From NCBI RefSeq assembly GCF_024749165.1, contig NZ_CP087190.1:1324001-1388000 (forward strand): a stretch of 64,000 nt of DNA, written 5' to 3'. The notes under the pieces were generated by a model. The model saw only the letters and a program-made list of their open reading frames with translations, made no database searches and was not told where the DNA came from. Made by a program: the position numbers and the translations under genes. Below are positions 38,451 through 46,307 of the stretch, in pieces (position 1 is the stretch's first letter; every line of letters begins with the position of its first letter). Source of the stretch: Pseudomonas sp. B21-023 (GTDB lineage Bacteria; Pseudomonadota; Gammaproteobacteria; Pseudomonadales; Pseudomonadaceae).

Positions 38451-39170
38451 ATGCGTGTTTTGTCGAAAGCGGCACTGCCGTTGGTGGTGGCCACGAGCCT
38501 GCTGGCAGGTTGCGCCACCCACAGCGATGGCAGCGCGCCCCTCAATCAAAGGACCTGGCCCATCTGCAGCCTGCTTGGCGGCCTGGTCGGTGGCGGCCTG
38601 GGCGCCATCGAAAGTTCCAGCTGGGCGGCTGGTGCCGGCGTTGCCGGTGCGATTGCCGGTGGCCTGATCTGTTATGCCCAGGATGGCGACGAGGATGGCG
38701 ATGGCGTTTTCGACCGCCGCGACCGCTGCCCGGATACTCCGGCCGGTACCCAGGTCAACCATATGGGCTGCCCATTGCCGCAGTATCCAGCCGCCGCACC
38801 GCAGCCGGAGCCTGCGGCGACCTCGGAGGTGATCACCCTCGATGATCAGGGCCAGGTGCTGTTCGCCTTCGATTCCGCCGAACTCACCCAAGGTGCACAG
38901 CAGCGCCTGCAGGGCTTGCTGCCCAAGCTCAACGACCCCAGTGTGGCCAGTGTCAAGGTGATCGGTTTCACTGACAGCGTGGGCTCCGACAGTTACAACC
39001 AGCGCCTGTCCGAGCGCCGTGCCAGCGGTGTTGCCGAGTACCTGATCAGCCAGGGCCTGGCGCCGAACAAGGTGACCAGCCAGGGCCGTGGCGAGAGTGA
39101 GCCGGTGGCCGACAATGACACCGATGAAGGCCGCTCACGCAACCGACGGGTGGAACTGCACCTGAACTGA
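38451..39170 (+). CDS. OmpA-family lipoprotein with calcium-type repeats (copy 2)
   Basis: 239 residues with the same plan as copy 1: lipobox LAGC, Gly-rich segment containing the identical LGAIESSSWA string, Asp-rich unit (DGDEDGDGVFDRRDRCPDTP), a Pro/Ala linker, and an OmpA domain (GFTDSVGSDSYNQRLSERRA). The shared strings show tandem duplication; the signal peptides and linkers have diverged. It has its own upstream hairpin and ribosome binding site. Confidence 0.92.
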   Translation: MRVLSKAALPLVVATSLLAGCATHSDGSAPLNQRTWPICSLLGGLVGGGLGAIESSSWAAGAGVAGAIAGGLICYAQDGDEDGDGVFDRRDRCPDTPAGTQVNHMGCPLPQYPAAAPQPEPAATSEVITLDDQGQVLFAFDSAELTQGAQQRLQGLLPKLNDPSVASVKVIGFTDSVGSDSYNQRLSERRASGVAEYLISQGLAPNKVTSQGRGESEPVADNDTDEGRSRNRRVELHLN

Positions 39171-39208
39171 CTCCTCTGGCGCATGCCCCGGCAGTAGGGT
39201 TACTGTTG

Positions 39209-39240
39209 CCGGCGCGGTCCGCTCGAACGGACCGTGCCGG
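39209..39240. terminator. Hairpin after OmpA copy 2
   Basis: CCGGCGCGGTCCG (39209-39221) pairs with CGGACCGTGCCGG (39228-39240) at 12 of 13 positions around CTCGAA. No T tract follows. Confidence 0.45.
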
Positions 39241-39266
39241 CATAACAAAAATCATGGGGGCGGGGT

Positions 39267-39542
39267 ATGAAGTTCATCCTGGGCCTGGGCAAGGCTCTGA
39301 CAGTGGCGTTCTGGGGTGTGGTGCTGTTCAACCTGTTCATGCCACAGCCATTGCCGCTCAATCTGCTGATCAATGCCGCAGGTATCGTCCTGCTGTCGCT
39401 GCATGTGCTCGAGGTGCTGTTCTTCAATGGCAGCTTGCGTGGGCGCAGTCACCGCTGGTTCGACCGCTTGCAGATTCTGTTGACCGGCATCTTCCATGTC
39501 ATGTCCATCCCCCGGTCGCAGGAGGCGCCGAGCCATGCGTAA
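39267..39542 (+). CDS. DUF1145 membrane protein
   Basis: 91 residues with two to three hydrophobic helices (LTVAFWGVVLFNLF, LNLLINAAGIVLLSLHVLEVLFF) and a basic C-terminal part. Matches the DUF1145 family in length and pattern. Its stop overlaps the next start by 8 nt, so the two are coupled. Function unknown. Confidence 0.82.
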   Translation: MKFILGLGKALTVAFWGVVLFNLFMPQPLPLNLLINAAGIVLLSLHVLEVLFFNGSLRGRSHRWFDRLQILLTGIFHVMSIPRSQEAPSHA

Positions 39543-40293
39543 ACTGATTTTGCTGGCCGTACTGGCCACACCCTTGGCCCAGGCCGAGAGCCTGGAGGTT
39601 GCTGCCCATTCGATGCTGCGCCTGCCGAACAAGGCGGCCAGCGTGCACCTGGAGCACCTGCGAGTGGCCGACTCGGCGACCTTGTTGCTACCGGCCAGCC
39701 TTACCGAGCTGAAGATCGACCGGCTCGAACTGGGGCGCGATGCGCGCATCGCCATCGCGCCGGCCGAGCGCGACCTGAGCATCGAGGCGTTGACGGCTCG
39801 GCTGGGCGAGGGTAGCGAATTCAGTGCGCCAGGGGCGCCCGGAAGCTACGAGCGGCCCGCGCGGCCGGGGCGTAACCTGGATCTGCGGTTGCAGGCGCTG
39901 GAAGCGGACCGGCTATCGATCGACGCCCGGGGCGGGGCTGGGGCGCCGGGGTATGTCGGGCTCGACGGCGCCAATGGCAAGCCGGGGGGCTGCACCTGGG
40001 GGCAGGCCAGTCGTGGGGCCAATGGTGATGATGGTGGCAACGGGCATGATGGGGCCCCCGGTGGGCGAGTTCGTCTGGCGGTGCCTGAAGGGTTTGCGCA
40101 GGAGCGGATTATGGTGCGACTTGATGGTGGTGCGCCTGGTAAGGCGGGGGCTGCCGGGAAGGCTGGGGCAGGTGGGGCTAGTAAGGGGTGTCTGGTTTAT
40201 CGGACCGATGCTGGGGGGAATGGGCGGCCTGGGCAGGCCGGGCAGCCTGGGTTGGCTGGGGCCTCGGGGGAGTTGATTCTTCAGCGGCTTTGA
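39535..40293 (+). CDS. Exported protein with Gly-rich collagen-like tail
   Basis: 252 residues. Signal peptide ending LAQA, a beta-rich region (about 20-100), and a Gly-rich tail with many G-x-y and G-A-P-G units (GAPGSYE, GGAGAPGYVG, GKPGGC, GKAGAAGKAGAGG, GRPGQAGQPGLAG). Two Cys lie in the tail (GGCTWG, KGCLVY). The last 150 nt are dominated by GGG/GGT codons. Possibly a surface or envelope structural protein; only the composition is certain. Confidence 0.75.
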   Translation: MRKLILLAVLATPLAQAESLEVAAHSMLRLPNKAASVHLEHLRVADSATLLLPASLTELKIDRLELGRDARIAIAPAERDLSIEALTARLGEGSEFSAPGAPGSYERPARPGRNLDLRLQALEADRLSIDARGGAGAPGYVGLDGANGKPGGCTWGQASRGANGDDGGNGHDGAPGGRVRLAVPEGFAQERIMVRLDGGAPGKAGAAGKAGAGGASKGCLVYRTDAGGNGRPGQAGQPGLAGASGELILQRL

Positions 40294-40310
40294 GTTTTTT
40301 TGGTAGCGTT

Positions 40311-40342
40311 GTTTGGTTGTTTGGTTGTTTGGTTGTTTGGTT
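40311..40342. repeat. Four perfect copies of an 8-bp tandem repeat
   Basis: GTTTGGTT repeated four times immediately after the collagen-like gene, in a G/T-rich stretch. Copy number could vary by slippage, but no gene depends on it visibly. Confidence 0.85.
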
Positions 40343-40377
40343 AGTTGGTGTTGAAAGTTGTATGCGCATTCATTTGC

Positions 40378-40616
40378 GATGTCGACGCTTATTCACCTTT
40401 CCGCCCTTACGGCGGGTCCCTTTTTGAAGGATCAAAAAGGAACCAAAAAATCCTCGCTCCATTCATCCGGCCCTCCGCTTCGCTCCGGGTTCCCTCACTC
40501 CGGCCTTGCTCCCGGGAGGACCGCGCTGAACGCCCCATCCTGGGGCGCAGCGCTTGACGGGCATCCATGCCCGTCACCTCCCTGCGCAAGACCTGCGTTC
40601 GGCCTCCTGAAGTCGC
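40378..40616 (+). repeat. Long inverted repeat, left arm
   Basis: About 239 nt from GATGTCGAC to CTGAAGTCGC. Its reverse complement recurs at 40898-41126 with roughly three quarters identity, including long exact blocks such as CGCCCCATCCTGGGGCGCAGCGC. It contains inner palindromes (CATCCATG flanks; CCCCATCCTGGGG). Non-coding: no frame is conserved between arms. Confidence 0.85.
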
Positions 40617-40686
40617 GAAGTTACGGGCGGCGCCTGGACTAACGCAGCTAGTCGCTAGTTGCCAGCGTGGGAACTCTAGATCAACA

Positions 40687-40756
40687 TCGCGGGGCAAGCC
40701 CGCTCCCACCATAGTTTGACTACGTGATTCAACGTGGGAGCGGGCTTGCCCCGCGA
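40687..40756. repeat. Paired P. putida REP elements (BIME-like)
   Basis: A 23-nt element beginning TCGCGGGGCAAGCCCGCTCC (40687-40709) and its perfect reverse complement (40734-40756) are separated by 24 nt. This is the canonical P. putida extragenic palindrome in head-to-head form, near the centre of the long inverted repeat. Confidence 0.9.
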
Positions 40757-40802
40757 TAGCGTAATGAAGAACAACATAACAGCCACTAACAAAACCAACA
40801 TA

Positions 40803-40860
40803 TCTGCTCTTGATCTGCTCTTGATCTGCTCTTGATCTGCTCTTGATCTGCTCTTGATCT
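40803..40860. repeat. 11-bp tandem repeat, five copies plus 3 nt
   Basis: Unit TCTGCTCTTGA repeated perfectly at 40803, 40814, 40825, 40836 and 40847, then TCT. The period of 11 is near one helical turn and is not a multiple of three. Perfect identity suggests recent expansion. Confidence 0.92.
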
Positions 40861-40897
40861 TGCTTCTAAGTGCGCGATAGTTCAGGCGACACAAATT

Positions 40898-41126
40898 GCG
40901 ACTTCAGGAGGCCGAGTGGAGTTCTTGCGTAGTGGGGCGACGGCCATGGATGGCCGTCGAGCGCTGCGCCCCAGGATGGGGCGTACAGCGCGGTACCCAC
41001 GGGAGCAAGAACGGAGCGAGGGAACCCCGGAGCGAAGCGTAGGGGCCGTATGAACGGAGCCGAACGGTTTTGCCTACTTTTGTCAAGAAAAAAGTAGGTC
41101 GCCGTAAAGGCGAAAGGGTGACTAAG
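40898..41126 (-). repeat. Long inverted repeat, right arm
   Basis: About 229 nt, inverted relative to 40378-40616 and separated from it by 281 nt. It contains the GTAGGTCGCCGTAAAGGCGAAA stretch (shown here only in part) that I associate with dispersed Pseudomonas intergenic repeats. Together with the other repeats it fills the 910-bp gap between the convergent genes ending at 40293 and 41205. Confidence 0.85.
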
Positions 41127-41204
41127 TGTCGACATCTTCTACGAATGTGCTTACAACTACCAAAAAAATCTCTCAATCCGAACCCGAAGCTGAACCCGAC
41201 CCCC

Positions 41205-41669
41205 TCAAACCAAAACCCGCGAACTCGCCACTCCCACCACCACAACGCCAATCAACAAATTAACCCCAACCAACCGCCGAATCCGCCCCAGCACCCCAGC
41301 CCCCGAAGCCCAATCCCCTGCCTCCACCGCCGCACGCAACTCAGGCAACAACAACCCCTGAACCCGCATGAACAACGCAAACATGACAATCCCCCCGCCA
41401 ATCATCACCTGCACATAACGAGGCGCGGTCTCGAACCCGGCAAACCGCAGGTGAATCATCCCGACCCCGCTGACAGCCAACACCGCCACCGCCAGCCAGA
41501 CCCATCTGAAGAACCGCTGGAAAACCTCCACCCACAAACGCAGCCGCGCAGGCCCTTCCAGCGCTGCAACCGTGGCCGGCCGCAGCACCAGCCAGGCGAA
41601 GAACATCCCGCCGACCCAGACGAGGGCGGCCAGGACATGCAAGGTGTAGGGCAAGGCAAAGGCAAGCAT
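41205..41669 (-). CDS. CopD-like integral membrane protein
   Basis: 154 residues with four hydrophobic helices (LHVLAALVWVGGMFFAWLVL, WVWLAVAVLAVSGVGMIHL, VMIGGGIVMFALFMRVQGLL, LVGVNLLIGVVVVGVA), matching the CopD / DUF2269-like family in which His of the first helix (YTLHVLAALVW) is conserved. GGAG 6 nt before 41669 selects this ATG over one at 41681. The 3' half is unusually rich in G and T on the coding strand. Confidence 0.82.
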   Translation of the reverse strand: MLAFALPYTLHVLAALVWVGGMFFAWLVLRPATVAALEGPARLRLWVEVFQRFFRWVWLAVAVLAVSGVGMIHLRFAGFETAPRYVQVMIGGGIVMFALFMRVQGLLLPELRAAVEAGDWASGAGVLGRIRRLVGVNLLIGVVVVGVASSRVLV

Positions 41670-41767
41670 CGGGATCTCCATGCGGCACAAAGGGCAATAG
41701 CGGGGTATGATAGCCGGCCCATGCGAAACACTGAAAATATATCCAGCCCTCCGGGCGCCTGCAGACC

Positions 41768-43912
41768 ATGATCAGCAACGAACTCAAAGCCACCATCCAG
41801 GGCGCCTACTCGCGTTTCCTCGAAGCCAAAAGCCTCAAGCCGCGTTACGGCCAGCGCCTGATGATCGCCGAAGTGGCCAAGGTGCTCGGCGACATCGCCT
41901 GCGACGATGAAGGCCGCCGTGCCGGCGAGCCTGCGGTGGTTGCCGTCGAGGCCGGTACCGGTACCGGCAAGACCGTCGCCTACAGCCTGGCCGCGATCCC
42001 CGCCGCCAAGGCCGCCGGCAAGCGCCTGGTGATCGCCACCGCGACCGTGGCGCTGCAGGAGCAGATCGTCTTCAAGGACCTGCCCGACCTGATGCGCAAC
42101 AGCGGGCTGAACTTCAGCTTCGCCCTGGCCAAGGGCCGTGGCCGTTACCTGTGCCTGTCCAAACTGGACGTCCTGTTGCAGGAAGGCCACGCCCAGTCGG
42201 CCACCGCTCAGCTGTTCGAGGAGGAGGGCTTTCGCATCGAGGTCGACGAGCGCAGCCAGAAACTGTTCAACAGCATGATCGAAAAGCTCGCCGGCAACCG
42301 CTGGGACGGCGACCGCGACAGCTGGTCGGAGGCCGTCGAGGACCAGGACTGGGCGCGCCTGACCACCGATCACAGCCAATGCACCGGTCGGCACTGCCCC
42401 AACTTCCAGCAGTGCGTGTTCTACAAGGCCCGTGAAGGCATGGGCAAGGTCGACGTGATCGTCACCAACCACGACATGGTCCTGGCCGACCTGGCGCTCG
42501 GCGGTGGCGCCGTGCTCCCCGATCCACGCGACACAATGTACGTGTTCGACGAAGGCCACCACTTGCCGGACAAGGCCATTGGCCATTTTGCTCATTATTC
42601 GCGGCTGCGCTCCACGGCCGACTGGCTGGAGCAGACTGCCAAGAACCTGACCAAGCTGCTGGCCCAGCATCCGTTGCCGGGCGACCTTGGCAAGTACATC
42701 GAGCAGGTGCCGGAGCTGGCCCGCGAGGTGCGTACCCAGCAGCAGTTCATGTTCACCCTGTGCGAGCAGGTGGCGGACTTCCGCGCCGGCGAGGACATGG
42801 AAGGCCGCGACCGCCCGCGCTATCGCTTCGAGGGCGGCGTGGTGCCGGAGCAGATCCGCGAAGTAGGCATCGAGCTCAAGAAAGGCTTCGCTCGTCTCAA
42901 CGACCTGTTCACCCGCCTGGCCGACCTGCTCAAGGAAGGCATGGACGGCGAAAACAACATCGGTATCGCCAGCCACCAGGCCGAGGAGTGGTACCCGCTG
43001 TTCGGCAGCCTGGTGACCAGGGCCCAGGGCAACTGGGAGCTGTGGACCGCCTTTACCGCGGAAGACCCCGAAGACAACCCGCCCATGGCCCGTTGGCTGA
43101 CCCTTGCCGAAAGCGGCGCGCTGTTCGATATCGAGGTCAACGCCAGCCCCATCCTGGCTGCCGAGATGCTGCGCAAGAGCCTGTGGAACGTCGCCCATGG
43201 CGCCCTGGTGACTTCGGCGACGCTCACCGCGTTGGGCAAGTTCGACCGCTTTCGCATGCGTTCGGGCTTGCCACGCGACGCGGTGCAGTGCGTGGTGCCC
43301 AGCCCGTTCGTGCATGGTGACGCCGGACTGCTGCGCGTGCCCGACCTGGGCGCCGACCCCCGTGACGCCGCGGCGCATACCGCGGCTATCATCCGTGAAC
43401 TGCCAGCCATCGTCGAGGACGCCCGCGGCGCGCTGGTGCTGTTCTCCTCGCGCAAACAGATGCAGGACGTGTTCGACGGCCTGGACCGCGACTGGCGCAA
43501 GCTGGTGCTGATCCAGGGCAATCTGTCCAAGCAGGAAACCCTGAACAAGCACAAGGCGCGGGTCGACGACGGCCAGCACAGCGTGCTGTTCGGCCTGGCC
43601 AGCTTCGCCGAGGGTGTCGACCTGCCGGGCGCCTATTGCGAGCATGTGGTGATCGCCAAGATCCCCTTCGCGGTGCCGGACGATCCGGTCGAGGCCGCGC
43701 TGGCCGAATGGATCGAAGCCCGTGGCGGCAATCCGTTCATGGAGATTGCCGTGCCCGACGCCTCGCTGCGCCTCATCCAGGCCTGCGGCCGGCTGCTGCG
43801 TACCGAGCAGGACCGTGGTGTGATTACCTTGCTTGACCGCCGTCTGGTCACGCAACGCTATGGCAAGGCTATTCTCAACGCGCTGCCACCTTTCCGACGG
43901 GAAATCGGCTGA
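41768..43912 (+). CDS. dinG: ATP-dependent DNA helicase DinG
   Basis: 714-residue superfamily 2 XPD-like helicase with 5'-3' polarity. Walker A EAGTGTGKT at 61-69, the iron-sulfur Cys set (YLCLSK, then CTGRHCPNFQQC), DEGH box (VFDEGHHLPDKA), and motif VI around QACGRLLRTEQDRG. Damage-inducible in E. coli; a LexA box was not identified here. Starts 99 nt from the divergent CopD-like gene. Confidence 0.95.
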   Translation: MISNELKATIQGAYSRFLEAKSLKPRYGQRLMIAEVAKVLGDIACDDEGRRAGEPAVVAVEAGTGTGKTVAYSLAAIPAAKAAGKRLVIATATVALQEQIVFKDLPDLMRNSGLNFSFALAKGRGRYLCLSKLDVLLQEGHAQSATAQLFEEEGFRIEVDERSQKLFNSMIEKLAGNRWDGDRDSWSEAVEDQDWARLTTDHSQCTGRHCPNFQQCVFYKAREGMGKVDVIVTNHDMVLADLALGGGAVLPDPRDTMYVFDEGHHLPDKAIGHFAHYSRLRSTADWLEQTAKNLTKLLAQHPLPGDLGKYIEQVPELAREVRTQQQFMFTLCEQVADFRAGEDMEGRDRPRYRFEGGVVPEQIREVGIELKKGFARLNDLFTRLADLLKEGMDGENNIGIASHQAEEWYPLFGSLVTRAQGNWELWTAFTAEDPEDNPPMARWLTLAESGALFDIEVNASPILAAEMLRKSLWNVAHGALVTSATLTALGKFDRFRMRSGLPRDAVQCVVPSPFVHGDAGLLRVPDLGADPRDAAAHTAAIIRELPAIVEDARGALVLFSSRKQMQDVFDGLDRDWRKLVLIQGNLSKQETLNKHKARVDDGQHSVLFGLASFAEGVDLPGAYCEHVVIAKIPFAVPDDPVEAALAEWIEARGGNPFMEIAVPDASLRLIQACGRLLRTEQDRGVITLLDRRLVTQRYGKAILNALPPFRREIG

Positions 43913-43993
43913 CTGCCGGAGCAACACGCACAACCCGTTGTCCATTACTCGATTGCGAGCCCATGACGGGCTCCGAAGGAGAGCCACCGCCCC

Positions 43994-46210
43994 ATGATCC
44001 GCCGCGCCTTGCCTGTCGTGTTCTCCGTGTTGTTCAGTGCGCCTTTGCTGGCCGGGCAGCAGACTCTGTTCAGCTTCGTGCGCCCGGCCTCGGTGGTGAA
44101 TGTCATCACCCAGGACACCAGCCTGCCGCAGTACAACGCGGAACAGACAGCCGAAGGCGAGGTGCTGCGGCGAGTGGTGTTCAACCCGGTGGCGCAGCCG
44201 ACACTGCGGCTCGCGCCGCAGAGCGGGGCGTGGGACTGGTCTGCCGGCCAGGCGCTGACCCTGCGCCTGCAGAGCGGCATGGATTGGGCGCTGACCGTTG
44301 ATGTGGTGGTGCAAAGCAGCGACGGACGCACGCTCACCAGCCGCATCGACCTGCCGGCCGGGCCTGCGCAGACCGTGATGATTCCGCTCAAGGCCAGTTC
44401 ACCACTGAGTCAGGGCATGCGTGCCGGGCCGCCGATGCCTTGGACCTACGAAGGCCAGCGCCTGTTGCTGACTAGCAGCGAAGGAGGAGCTGACCTGGCG
44501 CAGGTCACTTCGGTCAGCTTGAGCATCCCCGGCCCCAAGGTGGCGCAGAGCCTGTTGATCGAGAAGGTCGGCCTGCAGGATGACGATCAGGCGTTCAAGG
44601 CCGCCTACGCCGAGCTGATCGATGGCTATGGGCAATCGACCCGTGGCCGCTGGCCGGAAAAAATCGTCAACGACGAGCAGCTCAAGGCTGCCGACAGCCG
44701 TGAACAGGCACAGCTCAAGGGCTGGCTGGCCGAGCGCGACAAGCTCAAACTGGACACCTATGGCGGCCTGCTGGAGGGGCCTGCGTTCGAAGCCAAGGGT
44801 TTCTTCCGTACCGAGAAACGCGACGGACGCTGGTACCTGGTGACGCCGGAAGGGCATCCGTTCTATTCGCTCGGCGTCAATGCCGTCGCCGCAGATGGCG
44901 GGCGCACCTATGTCGCCGGCCGTGAGGGCATGTTCAAAGCCTTGCCGGGAGAAGGCGACACCCTGAGTGCCTTCTATGGCGAAGGCAACAACGATGACGG
45001 CAATGCGTCGTCCCAAGGCCGTGGTTTCAAGCAGGGACGCTGGTTCGACTTCTACGCGGCCAATCTTCAGCGCACCTATGGCAAGCCTTGCCCGCAGGGA
45101 GAGGTGGCGTGCCCGGTGGCGGTGCTGGATGCCCAGCGCTGGCAGGCCCATACTCTGGATCGCCTGCAGGCCTGGGGCTTCAACACCCTAGGTAACTGGA
45201 GCGATGCGTCGCTCGGGCAAGCCAAGCGCTTGCCGTACACCTTGCCGCTGTCGATCGTCGGAGACTACGCCAGCATCAGCACCGGCATGGACTGGTGGGG
45301 GCGCATGCCCGACCCGTTCGACCCGCGTTTCGCCATGGCCACCGAGCGTGCCGTGGCCATTGCTGCCCGGGATCACCGTGATGATCCCTGGCTGATCGGT
45401 TACTTCGCCGACAACGAACTGGCCTGGGCCGCGCCGGGGGACGACCCCAAGGCGCGCTATGGCCTTGCCTATGGCACCTTGCGGCTGACCACTGATGTGC
45501 CGGCCAAGCGCGCTTTCCTCAAGCAACTGCGCGACAAGTACCGCAACCAGCAGGGGCTGTCGAAGGCCTGGGGTATTGAGCTGACCGCTTGGGAGCTGAT
45601 GGAAGACCCGGGGTTCGAGGCGCCTTTGCCCAACCCGGAGCATCCGGAAATCGAGCGTGACTACCAGTACTTCCAGCAGGTGTTTGCCGAAACCTATTTC
45701 AAGACCATTTCCGATGCGCTGAAATGGCATGCGCCCAACCATCTGCTGCTCGGTGGCCGCTACGCGGTCAGCACTCCCGAGGCGGTGAAGGCCTGCGCCG
45801 AGTTCTGCGATGTGCTGAGCTTCAACCTCTATACCTTGAAGCCTGACGACGGCTACGACTTTGCCCGCCTGGCCGAGCTCGACAAGCCGGTGCTGGTCTC
45901 GGAGTTCCAGTTCGGCTCGCGCGACCGCGGCCCGTTTTGGCCCGGCCCGCTGGAAGTGCCCCGCGAGGAAGACCGTGGCCCGGCGTATGCCAACTTCCTC
46001 AAGGCCGCCATGAATCAGCCGATGATCGTCGGTGCGCACTGGTTCCAGTACCTCGATCAACCCGCCAGCGGGCGCCTGCTCGATGGTGAGAACGGCCATC
46101 TTGGCCTGGTCGCTGTCACCGATGTGCCCTATGCGGGGTTCATCGAGGCGGTGCGCCGCAGCAACCTTCAAGCTCTTGGGCATTTGCGCACAGCGTTGGA
46201 CAAGCCGTAG
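43994..46210 (+). CDS. Secreted clan GH-A glycoside hydrolase (beta-agarase / GH42-86-like)
   Basis: 738 residues with a signal peptide (cleavage near LLAGQ), an N-terminal beta-sandwich (about 25-230) and a TIM-barrel. The acid/base is probably Glu475 in FADNELAW, with the Asn-Glu pair of clan GH-A, and the nucleophile Glu637 in VLVSEFQFGS. The segment RWYLVTPEGHPFYSLGVNAV is typical of agarase-annotated proteins. Exported; the natural polysaccharide substrate is not evident. Confidence 0.82.
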   Translation: MIRRALPVVFSVLFSAPLLAGQQTLFSFVRPASVVNVITQDTSLPQYNAEQTAEGEVLRRVVFNPVAQPTLRLAPQSGAWDWSAGQALTLRLQSGMDWALTVDVVVQSSDGRTLTSRIDLPAGPAQTVMIPLKASSPLSQGMRAGPPMPWTYEGQRLLLTSSEGGADLAQVTSVSLSIPGPKVAQSLLIEKVGLQDDDQAFKAAYAELIDGYGQSTRGRWPEKIVNDEQLKAADSREQAQLKGWLAERDKLKLDTYGGLLEGPAFEAKGFFRTEKRDGRWYLVTPEGHPFYSLGVNAVAADGGRTYVAGREGMFKALPGEGDTLSAFYGEGNNDDGNASSQGRGFKQGRWFDFYAANLQRTYGKPCPQGEVACPVAVLDAQRWQAHTLDRLQAWGFNTLGNWSDASLGQAKRLPYTLPLSIVGDYASISTGMDWWGRMPDPFDPRFAMATERAVAIAARDHRDDPWLIGYFADNELAWAAPGDDPKARYGLAYGTLRLTTDVPAKRAFLKQLRDKYRNQQGLSKAWGIELTAWELMEDPGFEAPLPNPEHPEIERDYQYFQQVFAETYFKTISDALKWHAPNHLLLGGRYAVSTPEAVKACAEFCDVLSFNLYTLKPDDGYDFARLAELDKPVLVSEFQFGSRDRGPFWPGPLEVPREEDRGPAYANFLKAAMNQPMIVGAHWFQYLDQPASGRLLDGENGHLGLVAVTDVPYAGFIEAVRRSNLQALGHLRTALDKP

Positions 46211-46307
46211 TTCCTGATAACCACCCAGCCATCTTAAGTAGGCAAATCGCCCAACTACTGAAACAATGCACCCCTTTGCAAGCCAGGCAGTAAAGAGAGG
46301 TAGTCGG

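Noticed and set aside
40803..40860. CRISPR-like array
   Set aside because: The 11-bp units are directly adjacent with no spacers and there are no cas genes; it is a simple tandem repeat.
40407..41255. Small open frames of 60-115 codons inside the repeat island
   Set aside because: They lie in the inverted arms and are not kept in frame between the two copies; they are translations of dispersed repeats.
41456..44314. 952-codon open frame on the minus strand across dinG and the glycosidase gene
   Set aside because: Antisense shadow of two strongly supported genes; the translation is repetitive His/Gln/Gly/Val-rich without domains. Long antisense frames are expected at this G+C content.
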